Shown: positions 19,908 to 29,166 of the stretch, one piece after another | Position numbering within the stretch: position 1 is the first letter of the stretch | Layout of the letters: each line of letters starts with the position of its first letter | Origin: G963677325 sp963810555 | GTDB taxonomy: Bacteria; Bacteroidota; Bacteroidia; Bacteroidales; Prolixibacteraceae | Length of the DNA stretch: 64,000 bases | Direction of reading: 5' to 3' | Assembly (NCBI GenBank): GCA_963810555.1 | Contig: CAWENX010000006.1 | Coordinates: forward strand, 516,240-580,239 | Notes under the pieces: generated by a model | What the model was told of the DNA's origin: nothing | What the model saw: the letters and a program-made list of their open reading frames with translations, nothing else | Databases searched by the model: none | Made by a program: the position numbers and the translations under genes

Positions 19908-19978
19908 AAGTTTTTGTTGGATATCAAGTATTTAGTTCATAATTAATAATTCGTAATTAATTGTAATTCGTAATTCAT

Positions 19979-21028
19979 ATGAAGCTTTCGAAATTTAAGT
20001 ACAACCTGCCGGAAGAACTTATCGCCCTTCACCCTGTAAAAAACCGCGATGAATCAAGATTAATGGTTTTGCATCGTGATACAGGAGAGATTGAACATAG
20101 GATTTTCAAAGATATTGTAGAATATTTTAATGCTGAGGATGTAATGGTCTTCAATAATACGAAGGTTTTTCCTGCGCGATTATATGGAAATAAGGAAAAG
20201 ACCGGAGCCAAGATTGAGGTTTTTCTGCTAAGGGAATTGAATCGTGAACAAAGGTTATGGGATGTTTTGGTGGATCCTGCAAGAAAAATCCGGATAGGGA
20301 ATAAATTATATTTTGGTGAAAATGATGCACTTGTGGCTGAGGTAATAGACAATACAACCTCACGGGGCAGGACACTGCGTTTTTTATACGATGGAGCTTA
20401 TGATGACTTCAAGGCAACATTATACGCTTTGGGTGAAACACCATTACCAAAAATAATTAATCGCCCTGTTGAAGAAACAGACGCAGAGCGATATCAGACA
20501 ATATATGCTAAACATGAAGGAGCAGTAGCCGCCCCTACCGCTGGTCTTCATTTTAGCCGGGAATTGTTGAAACGACTGGAAATCAAAGGAATAAAATTCG
20601 CTCATATAACGCTTCATGTCGGATTAGGAAATTTTAGAAGCGTTGATGTGGAAGATCTGACAAAGCACAAGATGGATTCGGAACAAATATGGATTGATGA
20701 AGAAGCGGTGGAAATTATCAATAATGCCAAACTGTCAAAACATCAGGTATGTTCCATTGGGACTACAGTAATGCGCACTTTGGAAAGTTCAGTTTCAACG
20801 AATGGAATGTTAAAGCCTTTTGAAGGATGGACGAATAAGTTCATTTTTCCTCCATATGAATTCAGTGTTGCCCAAAGCATGATTTCCAATTTTCATTTGC
20901 CGCTTTCTACTCTCTTGATGATGGTTACGGCATTTGCCGGTTTTGACAAATTAATGAATGCTTATAAAGTAGCAATCAAGGAAAAATACCGGTTCGGCAC
21001 CTATGGGGATGCAATGTTCATCATTTAA
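19979..21028 (+). CDS. queA: S-adenosylmethionine:tRNA ribosyltransferase-isomerase QueA
   Basis: QueA transfers the ribosyl part of S-adenosylmethionine to preQ1 at position 34 of tRNA, giving epoxyqueuosine. The 349-residue length and the motifs fit: FNNTKVFPARL near residue 60, YQTIYAKHEGAVAAPTAGLHF near the centre, LHVGLGNFRSV, and a C-terminal FGTYGDAMFI. It follows truB in the conserved order. A second, longer QueA-like gene is at 34444. The 3' flank is a two-armed word repeat shared with the convergent efp gene. Confidence 0.93.
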   Translation: MKLSKFKYNLPEELIALHPVKNRDESRLMVLHRDTGEIEHRIFKDIVEYFNAEDVMVFNNTKVFPARLYGNKEKTGAKIEVFLLRELNREQRLWDVLVDPARKIRIGNKLYFGENDALVAEVIDNTTSRGRTLRFLYDGAYDDFKATLYALGETPLPKIINRPVEETDAERYQTIYAKHEGAVAAPTAGLHFSRELLKRLEIKGIKFAHITLHVGLGNFRSVDVEDLTKHKMDSEQIWIDEEAVEIINNAKLSKHQVCSIGTTVMRTLESSVSTNGMLKPFEGWTNKFIFPPYEFSVAQSMISNFHLPLSTLLMMVTAFAGFDKLMNAYKVAIKEKYRFGTYGDAMFII

Positions 21029-21029
21029 A

Positions 21030-21122
21030 GGAGACAGGAGACCGGAAACAGGAAACCGGAGAGGGAACAATTTCACTGTTTACTGATTACTGTTTACCGT
21101 TCTCCGGTATACCTTCTCCGTT
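21030..21122. repeat. 7-bp word hairpin between convergent queA and efp
   Basis: The left arm has GGAGACA, GGAGACC, GGAAACA, GGAAACC and GGAGAGG (21030-21064). The right arm has CACTGTT, TACTGAT, TACTGTT, TACCGTT, CTCCGGT, ATACCTT and CTCCGTT (21074-21122). Parts of the arms complement each other. Its place between two convergent stops suggests a bidirectional terminator. Confidence 0.7.
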
Positions 21123-21692
21123 CTACTTCTTGACTCTTTCATAATAAGACCTGTCTCGGGTATCGACACGAATCACATCACCCTGATTTATGAACAGTGG
21201 TACCATGATGGTGGCTCCGGTTTCAACTACAGCCTGTTTCAATGCAGTCGATGAGGCTGTGTTTCCTCTTTCTCCTGCTTCGGTATATGTAATTTCAAGA
21301 TCGATAAAAGGAGGAAATTCTACTGTCAATGGTGTTTCAGTTTCAGCATGATAGGTTATGTCCAAAGTCATGCCCTCTTTCAGCAGATCAGCATTTTCGA
21401 TCAGATTTTCTTCAATTGAAACCTGTTCAAACGTTTCGGCATTCATAAAAATATATCCTGTATCGTCCTTGTAAAGATATTGATACGGTCTGCGTTCTAT
21501 ACGAACGGTGTTAATTTTGACACCGACAGAGAAAGTATTGTCAATCACTTTTCCTGTTTTCAGGTTTTTCAATTTCGTCCGCACAAAAGCTGGACCTTTA
21601 CCCGGTTTCACATGCTGAAACTGGACGATTTGGAATAACTGATCATTAAATTCAATACACAGCCCATTGCGAATATCTGCTGTAGTTGCCAT
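21123..21692 (-). CDS. efp: Elongation factor P
   Basis: EF-P binds the ribosome between the P and E sites and relieves stalling at proline runs. All three domains are present in 189 residues. The tip loop reads KPGKGPAF, with lysine at the position that is modified in many bacteria; no EpmA/EpmB gene is visible here. The C-terminal GDVIRVDTRDRSYYERV is the family signature. The gene converges on queA and is transcribed alone. Confidence 0.95.
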   Translation of the reverse strand: MATTADIRNGLCIEFNDQLFQIVQFQHVKPGKGPAFVRTKLKNLKTGKVIDNTFSVGVKINTVRIERRPYQYLYKDDTGYIFMNAETFEQVSIEENLIENADLLKEGMTLDITYHAETETPLTVEFPPFIDLEITYTEAGERGNTASSTALKQAVVETGATIMVPLFINQGDVIRVDTRDRSYYERVKK

Positions 21693-21870
21693 TTCCTCTT
21701 AGTTTATTATATTATAAATGAATATCTTTTAAAAATTCCCGCAAATTTAGGAAAAACGATTCAATAACGAAAAATGTTTAATAACCGACACAAATGATAA
21801 TTATTCAGGGAAGTCCTTGAAAGTATGATGACAACAGCCGGAAGAAGTGTCAGGGACGAGATGCTGCCTT

Positions 21871-22782
21871 CTAAATTAATTCCTTCGAATCGGTTTTCCT
21901 GTAACCTTTGATCCTGATCTTCAAATTCTCATCAATTTCGACAATTGCGTAATTATTGTTCTCAGGTCCTGAACCCTCAACGAGAGCTTTCAGGGTGTAG
22001 TACCAAATATTATTGATCTTATTTAAACCTCCCTTGTGATAGTGTCCCTGAAATACTGCTAAAACATGCCCTGAATTTTCGAGCATTTTTCTGACAATAT
22101 CTGCATTATCAGGACAATGACGCTTATCAGGGACAAGCGGAGAATCAAGCTGATGATGTACAAATACGATAGTTGGTTTCTTATGATATCTTAGTTCACT
22201 CTTTAGCCATTTTAACTGATTATCAGGAATATGGGCTTCAGTCCAGTCAAAATTTCCATGATCATAATCCTGCCCCTGGAAGTTGTAATTTGAATCGAGC
22301 ACGATAAAATGGAAGGATCCCATTGTAAATGAATAGAAATTCACTGCATTATAAAATCCGTAATTTGAGACTTCCTGCAAGAATTGAAGCTTTGAAATAG
22401 AGTCCATATCATGATTGCCTAATACATGATAAAAAGGACCGTTAAATTTTTTCAGTACATTTTCAATCGAGTCAAGATATTTTAGAGTTTGAATTTCGTT
22501 TGGAGGATCTCCCTGATCTTTCAGGTCGCCAAGTTCGATCAGGAAATCAACTTTTTGTTCGTTCATCAGATCAACACATTCAGCGGTTTTATCCAGTGAT
22601 TGCCTGTAATATCTGTTTAGTTTGGGATTATCCGGTATGTCAGCATAGTGAATGTCAGTAACAATACCGAAGCGAATCGGTTTATATTTTTTATTTGCCA
22701 TAGCTATTCCGGGAATTGTGATGCCTCCAACAGCACAAACAGTTGATTCAATGAATTTTCTTCGGTTGATTTTTATGTTCAT
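21871..22782 (-). CDS. Exported calcineurin-like metallophosphoesterase
   Basis: The N terminus INRRKFIESTVCAVGG, then a hydrophobic stretch to IAMA, resembles a twin-arginine signal. The metal-binding motifs stand in order: VTDIHYAD, ELGDLKDQG, LGNHDMD, VFVHHQ and FQGHYHKGG, which fit a two-metal phosphoesterase. Length is 303 residues. The substrate is unknown; relatives hydrolyse phosphodiesters or sugar phosphates outside the cytoplasm. It is divergent from the TauE gene with about 85 bp between starts. Confidence 0.85.
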   Translation of the reverse strand: MNIKINRRKFIESTVCAVGGITIPGIAMANKKYKPIRFGIVTDIHYADIPDNPKLNRYYRQSLDKTAECVDLMNEQKVDFLIELGDLKDQGDPPNEIQTLKYLDSIENVLKKFNGPFYHVLGNHDMDSISKLQFLQEVSNYGFYNAVNFYSFTMGSFHFIVLDSNYNFQGQDYDHGNFDWTEAHIPDNQLKWLKSELRYHKKPTIVFVHHQLDSPLVPDKRHCPDNADIVRKMLENSGHVLAVFQGHYHKGGLNKINNIWYYTLKALVEGSGPENNNYAIVEIDENLKIRIKGYRKTDSKELI

Positions 22783-22866
22783 ATCTTACATAGACAACTT
22801 TGTCATAAAATTATAAAACCAATCAAAATAATCTACTTTTAACAAAATAAATTTTCGAACCTTTAA

Positions 22867-23625
22867 ATGACACATATTCTTGCCTCCTACTCCCTTTCAA
22901 TCATTGACTGGATATTGATTTTCACTTGTGCTATGCTTATCGGGATGTCAAAAACAGGTGTTCCCGGAGTCTCAATGATTGCGGTTCCTGTTCTGGCGAT
23001 TATTTTCGGAGGAAAACAATCAACTGGAGTTTTGCTTCCTATTCTTATTTTCGCAGATATTTTTGCCGTACTCTATTATCACCGTCATGCCAATTGGAAA
23101 CATCTGTTACGAGCCCTTCCATGGGCCTTTGCAGGAATATTTCTTGCCCTTTGGATAGGAAATCTTGTAAATGACAAGCAATTTAAGAATATCATTGCCA
23201 TAACGGTTTTTGTAAGCTTAGGGCTGATGATCTGGAGAGATTATATCAGCAAATCTGAATTCACGCCTGATTCATGGTTGTTTGCCGCCTTCATGGGAAT
23301 TGCGGGAGGATTTGCCACAATGATAGGAAATGTAGCAGGACCGGTTTTTGCCATTTATCTCCTTGCGATGCACCTGGATAAGAAGAGTTATATCGGTACG
23401 ACGGCCTGGTTCTTTTTTATTGTCAATCTGTCAAAATTTCCCCTCCAGACATTTGTCTGGAATAATATTCACTGGAAAACTCTGCTGATTGATTGTATTG
23501 CATTCCCGGCAATAGTACTTGGCGCATTGCTTGGAATTTCAATCGTAAAGAAGATTCCTGAAAAAGCATTCAAATTGTTTGTGATTATTGCCACCACTCT
23601 CTCAGCATTTTTGATACTGATTTAA
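22867..23625 (+). CDS. TauE/SafE-family anion permease
   Basis: This is a 252-residue polytopic membrane protein with two homologous halves, each opening on a Gly-rich helix: MLIGMSKTGVPGVSM near residue 20 and FMGIAGGFATMIGNVAGPV near 140. This is the signature of the TauE/SafE (DUF81) family, which carries sulfite, sulfoacetate and related organosulfur anions. No sulfur-metabolism gene is adjacent, so the substrate is open. Confidence 0.85.
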   Translation: MTHILASYSLSIIDWILIFTCAMLIGMSKTGVPGVSMIAVPVLAIIFGGKQSTGVLLPILIFADIFAVLYYHRHANWKHLLRALPWAFAGIFLALWIGNLVNDKQFKNIIAITVFVSLGLMIWRDYISKSEFTPDSWLFAAFMGIAGGFATMIGNVAGPVFAIYLLAMHLDKKSYIGTTAWFFFIVNLSKFPLQTFVWNNIHWKTLLIDCIAFPAIVLGALLGISIVKKIPEKAFKLFVIIATTLSAFLILI

Positions 23626-23726
23626 ATCAATGTTTCAGGAACTGCTTCGTTCCATCGATAAAACAGAATATCCACTAAATTCTTTTGTTAATTATGTTAT
23701 AATAATTCAAAATCCCTTTCCAAATC

Positions 23727-23770
23727 AATAGCGAACCAAATACGAACCAATCACGAAGCAAACAAGGAGG
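23727..23770. repeat. 11-bp tandem array with CGAA core
   Basis: There are four contiguous units: AATAGCGAACC, AAATACGAACC, AATCACGAAGC and AAACAAGGAGG, in the gap between the convergent TauE and folB genes. The 11-bp period recurs at three other loci in this window. Confidence 0.65.
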
Positions 23771-23889
23771 AAAATTAATAAAACAATTGTAAATATTATG
23801 ATTCGATATATTTATTTAATATGAAGCAGAATGATTTTTTAAAAAACAGATTTAAAGAGAGATGGTAATCAAAATAATTTATACCTGAC

Positions 23890-24240
23890 TTATTTTTCAA
23901 GAGTGACGCTTACTTTATCGATTTCCCCTCCCATCGTTGGATTGATCTTGGAAATCTTGACTCTTACTTTAACAATAGCGGGATAATTATCATAAAGACG
24001 TTTAATAATCCGACCTGCCAGATGTTCGAGCAGGTGTGACTTTATATTCATCTCTTCTTTTATCAATTGATAAACAGAGAGGTAGTTAATCGTATCGGTT
24101 AATTTATCACTTTGAGAAGCTTTATCCAGGTCAGTTTCAAGAGTTGCATTAACGAGGAAACGGCTGCCAACGAGCTGTTCTTCCTTAAAATGTCCGTGAT
24201 AAGCATAAAACTCCATTCCCTCGATTTCGATCAGTCCCAT
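23890..24240 (-). CDS. folB: Dihydroneopterin aldolase FolB
   Basis: FolB cleaves 7,8-dihydroneopterin to 6-hydroxymethyl-dihydropterin and glycolaldehyde in folate synthesis. The 116-residue product has the expected IEGMEFYAYHGHFKEEQ N terminus, a central DTINYLSVYQLI, LLEHLAGRI with the conserved Glu-His, and the KVRVKISKINP strand ending in a Gly-rich segment. It is transcribed alone, opposite to glnS. Confidence 0.92.
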   Translation of the reverse strand: MGLIEIEGMEFYAYHGHFKEEQLVGSRFLVNATLETDLDKASQSDKLTDTINYLSVYQLIKEEMNIKSHLLEHLAGRIIKRLYDNYPAIVKVRVKISKINPTMGGEIDKVSVTLEK

Positions 24241-24360
24241 TACTCATTTTTTAATGCAGGCAAAATTAATCTATTTTTAAATCTTCATTTCGGGTGATAT
24301 TTTTTAACTAATATGGTTAAACTCTCGTAATTTTGCACAAACATAATTGCGAAGAGGTAG

Positions 24361-24380
24361 AGACGCAATATTTTGCGTCT
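24361..24380. repeat. Perfect short palindrome in the glnS leader
   Basis: AGACGCAA and TTGCGTCT pair around a TATT loop, 22 bp before the glnS start and downstream of a TAATTTTG box at 24328-24335. The surrounding GTAGAGACGCAA wording resembles dispersed palindromes I have seen in other bacterial genomes. Confidence 0.6.
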
Positions 24381-24402
24381 TATAAAGTAAATTATATTGG
24401 CT

Positions 24403-26097
24403 ATGACAGAAGGAGGCAATATCCGGGCCGGTGAGGAGGATAAAATTTCCAGGAACTTTATTCATCAGATTGTAAGCGAAGATCTGGCTGCCGGTAAAAA
24501 CGGCGGAAGGGTCCATACCCGTTTTCCGCCCGAACCTAACGGATACCTTCATATTGGTCATGCCAAATCGATCTGTCTGAATTTCGGCACTGCGCTTAAA
24601 TTCGGAGGACTGACAAATTTAAGGTTCGACGATACCAATCCCACTAAAGAGGAAACCGAATATGTTGATTCTATACAGGAAGATGTGAGGTGGCTTAGTT
24701 TTGACTGGGGAGACAGACTTTATTATGCCTCCGATTATTTTGACAAATTGTATGATTTTGCCATCACCTTGATTAAAAGCGGGAAGGCTTACGTGGATTT
24801 TCAAAGCCAGGAAATCATCAGTCAGCAGCGTGGAGTGCCTACCAGACCCGGGATTGAAAGCCCTTATCGGAATACATCTCCTGAGCAAAACCTGATGTTG
24901 TTTCAAAAGATGAAGGCAGGTGAATTCAATGAAGGTGAATGTGTTCTGCGTGCCAGAATTGATATGACCTCTCCCAATATGCATCTGCGCGATCCTTTGA
25001 TGTACAGGATTTTAAAGCAGTCACATCACAGAACCGGCGATAAATGGTGCATCTACCCGATGTATGATTTTGCGCACGGGCAATCGGATTATTGGGAAGG
25101 CATCACTCATTCGATATGCACACTTGAATTTGAGGTACATCGACCTCTTTATGACTGGTTTGTGGAAGAATTGCGGGATGGTGATTACCGGCCACGACAA
25201 ATAGAATTTTCAAGGTTAAACCTGAGCTATACCATTATGAGCAAAAGGCTCTTGCTCCAGCTGGTCAAGGATAAATATGTGAATGGATGGGATGATCCTC
25301 GAATGCCCACGATATGCGGCTTGAGACGAAGGGGTTATACTCCTGAATCGATAAGGGTATTTTCTGATATGGTAGGAGTCACAAAAGTTGATGGTGTTAC
25401 CGATGTTGCCCTCTTGGAGTATTGCATCAGGGAAGACCTGAACAAACGGGCACAGCGAGTGATGGGAGTGATTGATCCGCTGAAAGTGGTCATTACCAAT
25501 TATCCTGAGGATTTAATCGAAGAGATTGACGCTGTCAACAATCCTGAGGATGAAGGCATGGGAAAGAGAAAAGTGCCTTTTTCAAGAGAGATATATATTG
25601 AGAAAGAGGATTTTATGGAAAATCCGTCAAATAAGTTTTTCCGTCTGGCGCCTGGCAGGGAAGTGAGATTACGCTACGCCTTTTTTATCAAATGCCAGGA
25701 AGTTATTAAGAATCAAAAGGGCGAGATAACCGAACTTTACTGCACCTATGATCCGGCGACCCGTGGGGGGGATTCACCTGACGGGCGTAAGGTAAAAGCA
25801 ACGCTTCACTGGGTATCCGTGCCGAAAGCTGTGAAAGCTGAAATAAGATTGTATGACCGTCTTTTTAATGATCCGGATCCTGCAGGGCATAAAGACAAGG
25901 ATTTTCTGGAATTTCTAAATCAGGATTCTCTCAAAGTGCTTGAAGAATGTTACATAGAACCTTTTATCAGAGGCGCAAAGCCACTTGACAATTTCCAGTT
26001 CGAGCGTCTTGGTTATTTCAATGTTGATCCGGATTCAACTTCAGAGAAACCTGTTTTCAACCGGACAGTTTCGCTAAAGGAGAGTTGGAAAAAATAA
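24403..26097 (+). CDS. glnS: Glutaminyl-tRNA synthetase
   Basis: This class I synthetase charges tRNA-Gln directly. The HIGH motif appears in RFPPEPNGYLHIGHAKSI, and the second class I motif as TIMSKRLL, followed by GWDDPRMPTICGLRRRGY, typical of GlnRS. A C-terminal anticodon-binding beta-barrel region fills the last 220 residues. Length is 564 residues from the ATG at 24403; a TTG two codons upstream is less likely. Its presence implies that Gln-tRNA need not be made through GatCAB in this organism. Confidence 0.95.
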   Translation: MTEGGNIRAGEEDKISRNFIHQIVSEDLAAGKNGGRVHTRFPPEPNGYLHIGHAKSICLNFGTALKFGGLTNLRFDDTNPTKEETEYVDSIQEDVRWLSFDWGDRLYYASDYFDKLYDFAITLIKSGKAYVDFQSQEIISQQRGVPTRPGIESPYRNTSPEQNLMLFQKMKAGEFNEGECVLRARIDMTSPNMHLRDPLMYRILKQSHHRTGDKWCIYPMYDFAHGQSDYWEGITHSICTLEFEVHRPLYDWFVEELRDGDYRPRQIEFSRLNLSYTIMSKRLLLQLVKDKYVNGWDDPRMPTICGLRRRGYTPESIRVFSDMVGVTKVDGVTDVALLEYCIREDLNKRAQRVMGVIDPLKVVITNYPEDLIEEIDAVNNPEDEGMGKRKVPFSREIYIEKEDFMENPSNKFFRLAPGREVRLRYAFFIKCQEVIKNQKGEITELYCTYDPATRGGDSPDGRKVKATLHWVSVPKAVKAEIRLYDRLFNDPDPAGHKDKDFLEFLNQDSLKVLEECYIEPFIRGAKPLDNFQFERLGYFNVDPDSTSEKPVFNRTVSLKESWKK

Positions 26098-26208
26098 AGG
26101 GAAAAGGCAACTGGCAATAGGTGACAAACAATTATTTTCCCTGAAAAAATTATAATAATATTTTACTTTTACGTTTTAATTGTTCCAATTAATTTATTAA
26201 AATCAAAC

Positions 26209-26981
26209 ATGAAAAAGAGTCTTTTAATCCTTAGCCTTTTTTGTGCCTATTACGTCAATGCACAAAATCGAAATCCTGAAAATGCAAAAATGAAACCGGA
26301 AATGACTGAATTCTGGGATCCTGAAGTCACTGTTATTACACCGGGAGAAACCCCCAGGATGCTCCCTCTGATGCAATTATCCTTTTTGATGGAACTGCTT
26401 CCAGTCTGGATCAGAACTGGACCAACAGAAGAGGGGAAGCCCCCGGATGGAAAGTTGCCGATAATTGTGTCACTGTCGTTAAGGGTACCGGTGATATAAA
26501 AACAAAAATGGATTTTGAAGACGTTCAACTGCATATTGAATGGAGGACTCCCTCAGTAGTGGTTGGAGAAAGCCAGGGCCGCGGCAATTCAGGTATCTTT
26601 TTCCAGGGGCTGTATGAACTGCAGGTATTGGACAATTACAACAACCGTACGTACCGCAACGGGCAGGCAGGATCAATCTACAAACAGTATGCTCCCCTTG
26701 TAAACGTGTGCAGGAAACCCGGTGTTTGGCAGACTTATGATGTAATTTTTATTGCACCCAGATTCGAAGAGAACGGGACTTTGTTAACACCTGCCCGGGT
26801 CACTGTTTTTCAGAATGGAGTGCTCGTTCAGAATAATGTACAATTATTTGGTCCCACAGAATATATAGGAATCCCTAAATACAAGAAGCACGGTCCGGCG
26901 CCTCTTGAATTGCAGGATCACAACAATCCGGTGAGCTACAGGAACATCTGGATCAGGAAACTTACCACGCTGATAAATTGA
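26209..26981 (+). CDS. Secreted DUF1080 (3-keto-disaccharide hydrolase-type) protein, one frameshift
   Basis: A signal peptide (residues 1-18, ending VNAQ) starts the gene. After PGETP the frame breaks in the C5 run at about 26350. The alternative frame then gives DAPSDAIILFDGTASSLDQ, WTNRRGEAPGWKVAD and joins the long downstream frame (MDFEDVQLHIEWRTP, GNSGIFFQGLYELQVLDNY). That is the DUF1080 concanavalin-like fold, whose members include 3-keto-glycoside hydrolases and other sugar-binding proteins. Joined length is about 257 residues. A single base in a homopolymer suggests a sequencing error rather than a dead gene. It lies 24 bp before a DUF5362 gene. Confidence 0.8.
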
Positions 26982-27005
26982 TTTGAACTTTATTAGTATT
27001 AACCA

Positions 27006-27464
27006 ATGGATCAGAATCCGGATCAGGATTGGATTATCTCTGAAGCCGTAAAAAAGGAATTGATCCGTGTCGCAAAATGGGCAAAACTGATAGCAGTAAT
27101 CGGATTTGTTATCTGTGGATTGATTTTACTTTTTATAGTCATCGCAGGAGTAATTTTAACTGTATTTTCACTTCTGGGTGGTGATAACTCAGCACTAAGC
27201 GAAGCAAAACCATGGATCACAACGCCTGTTTATTTAGTGATAACTGTACTTTGCTTTGTCCCATGTTTAATGCTCTATAATTTTTCAGTTAAAGCGGAGG
27301 AGGCTGTCAGATACGGATCAGATGATGCGTTGGTAAAAGCTTTGTCAAATTTGTACAAGAGTTTCAGATTTGTGGGGATAATCACCCTTACAATAATCGG
27401 ATTGTATGCGGTGATCCGAATAATAATGCTTATAGTCAATGCGTCATCAATGTTATTTGGTTAA
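27006..27464 (+). CDS. DUF5362-like membrane protein
   Basis: The product has 152 residues and four hydrophobic segments (about 25-50, 72-95, 120-140 and near the end) separated by a YNFSVKAEEAVRYGSDDALVKALSNLYKSFRF amphipathic section. This resembles DUF5362, a small Bacteroidota membrane family without assigned function. The gene ends just before a two-armed word repeat. Confidence 0.65.
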   Translation: MDQNPDQDWIISEAVKKELIRVAKWAKLIAVIGFVICGLILLFIVIAGVILTVFSLLGGDNSALSEAKPWITTPVYLVITVLCFVPCLMLYNFSVKAEEAVRYGSDDALVKALSNLYKSFRFVGIITLTIIGLYAVIRIIMLIVNASSMLFG

Positions 27465-27472
27465 TGGAACAA

Positions 27473-27547
27473 GAGCAAGGAGCAGAGAGCAAAGGGCAAA
27501 AAACTCTTAGATCTTTGCTCTCAGCTCTTTGCCCTCTGCTCCCTGAC
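27473..27547. repeat. 7-bp word hairpin before guaA
   Basis: The left arm is GAGCAAG, GAGCAGA, GAGCAAA, GGGCAAA (27473-27500). The right arm is TTTGCTC, TCAGCTC, TTTGCCC, TCTGCTC (27514-27541). The arms are nearly reverse complements, giving a long stem. Likely terminator for the DUF5362 transcript. Confidence 0.8.
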
Positions 27548-27550
27548 GCA

Positions 27551-27582
27551 TTGAAACTCTTTAGCATTATTCAATATCTTTG
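27551..27582 (+). promoter_or_regulatory. Bacteroidota-type promoter for guaA
   Basis: TTG at 27551-27553 and TATCTTTG at 27575-27582 are separated by 21 bp, matching the -33/-7 pattern (TTG, TAnnTTTG) of the primary sigma factor in this phylum. It lies 33 bp before the guaA start codon. Confidence 0.65.
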
Positions 27583-27615
27583 TGCCTTTTATGATGTTTC
27601 TTAATAAATCATCCC

Positions 27616-29145
27616 ATGCAGGAGAAAATACTGATTCTTGATTTTGGTTCACAATACACTCAACTTATAGGACGAAGAGTTCGTGAGCTTAATGTTTACT
27701 GTGAAATTCACCCCTTTAATCATTACCCTGAAATTGACGAAACCGTCAAAGGAGTGATTCTTTCAGGCAGCCCTTTTTCGGTTAGAAATGAGAACAGTCC
27801 AAGGATTGATTTAACAGAAATTAAAGGCAAGCTTCCTTTGCTTGGCGTATGTTATGGGGCGCAGTATCTTGCCCATTTTTTTGGGGGTGAAGTGGCTGCA
27901 TCGGATTCAAGGGAATACGGAAGGGCAATGTTGAATATTACGGATAAAAATGATCTTCTTCTGAAGAACATCAGTAATAACTCTCAGGTGTGGATGTCGC
28001 ATGGCGATACAATTACCAGGATTCCGGATAATTTCAAAGTCATTGCTTCGACAGCAGATGTTGAAAATGCAGCCTATAAGATTGACGGCGAACCCACTTA
28101 CGCCATACAGTTTCATCCTGAGGTTTATCATACTACAGAAGGAATCAAAATACTGGAAAACTTTTTGGTCGACATCTGTAAATGCAGGCAGGACTGGACT
28201 CCGGCTTCTTTCATAGAAACGACGGTGGCTCAGCTTAGTGAGAAACTTCAGAACGATAAAGTCGTTCTTGGCCTTTCGGGAGGGGTAGATTCTTCGGTTG
28301 CAGGCGTTTTGCTTAATAAAGCCATCGGTGAGAACCTTACTTGTATCTTTGTTGATAATGGCCTCCTTCGGAAAAATGAATTTGAGAACGTTCTCGAATC
28401 CTATAAAGATATGGGATTGAATGTCATTGGGGTAAATGCAAAGCAGAAATTCTGGGATGATCTGAGAGGAGTGACCGATCCTGAGAAGAAGAGAAAAATT
28501 ATTGGTCGTAATTTTATCGAAGTGTTTGATGCAGAAGCTCACAAAATAAAGGACGTGAAATGGCTGGCACAGGGAACAATCTATCCGGATGTTATTGAAT
28601 CTGTTTCGGTCAACGGCCCTTCGGCAACGATCAAATCTCACCATAATGTCGGAGGTTTGCCGGAGAAAATGAAATTGAAGGTTGTTGAACCTCTCAACCT
28701 GCTTTTTAAGGATGAAGTCAGACGTGTGGGAAAGGCTCTCGGGGTAAAGGAAGAATTGATCCGGCGTCATCCTTTCCCCGGGCCGGGTCTGGGAATCAGG
28801 ATATTAAGTGATGTTACCCCCGAGAAAGTCCGTGTTCTTCAGGAGGCAGATGCTATTTTTATTAACGGATTAAATGAATGGAAATTATATGATAAAGTCT
28901 GGCAGGCAGGGGTGATGCTTCTGCCGGTTCAGGCAGTCGGGGTAATGGGAGACGAAAGGACTTATGAAAACGTTGTTGCTTTGCGTGCCGTGACCTCTAC
29001 CGATGGAATGACAGCCGACTGGGTACACCTTCCTTATGACTTTCTGGCCGCCATTTCAAATGAAATCATCAATAAAGTGAAAGGAATCAACCGGGTAGTG
29101 TATGACATAAGTTCCAAACCCCCGGCAACTATTGAATGGGAATAA
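27616..29145 (+). CDS. guaA: GMP synthase (glutamine-hydrolysing)
   Basis: GuaA amidates XMP to GMP using ATP and glutamine. The class I amidotransferase domain has LGVCYGAQYLAHFFGG with the nucleophile Cys and FHPEVYHT with the His-Glu pair. The ATP pyrophosphatase domain begins VVLGLSGGVDSSVAG, and the C-terminal dimerisation domain ends SSKPPATIEWE, the usual terminus. Length 509 residues is normal and the frame is intact. Confidence 0.97.
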   Translation: MQEKILILDFGSQYTQLIGRRVRELNVYCEIHPFNHYPEIDETVKGVILSGSPFSVRNENSPRIDLTEIKGKLPLLGVCYGAQYLAHFFGGEVAASDSREYGRAMLNITDKNDLLLKNISNNSQVWMSHGDTITRIPDNFKVIASTADVENAAYKIDGEPTYAIQFHPEVYHTTEGIKILENFLVDICKCRQDWTPASFIETTVAQLSEKLQNDKVVLGLSGGVDSSVAGVLLNKAIGENLTCIFVDNGLLRKNEFENVLESYKDMGLNVIGVNAKQKFWDDLRGVTDPEKKRKIIGRNFIEVFDAEAHKIKDVKWLAQGTIYPDVIESVSVNGPSATIKSHHNVGGLPEKMKLKVVEPLNLLFKDEVRRVGKALGVKEELIRRHPFPGPGLGIRILSDVTPEKVRVLQEADAIFINGLNEWKLYDKVWQAGVMLLPVQAVGVMGDERTYENVVALRAVTSTDGMTADWVHLPYDFLAAISNEIINKVKGINRVVYDISSKPPATIEWE

Positions 29146-29166
29146 TCAAATCCAGCAATCCTGGAA

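Noticed and set aside
27907..28770. Long minus-strand open frame opposite guaA
   Set aside because: It lies entirely inside the intact, well-conserved guaA frame and has no recognisable domain; it is a shadow frame.
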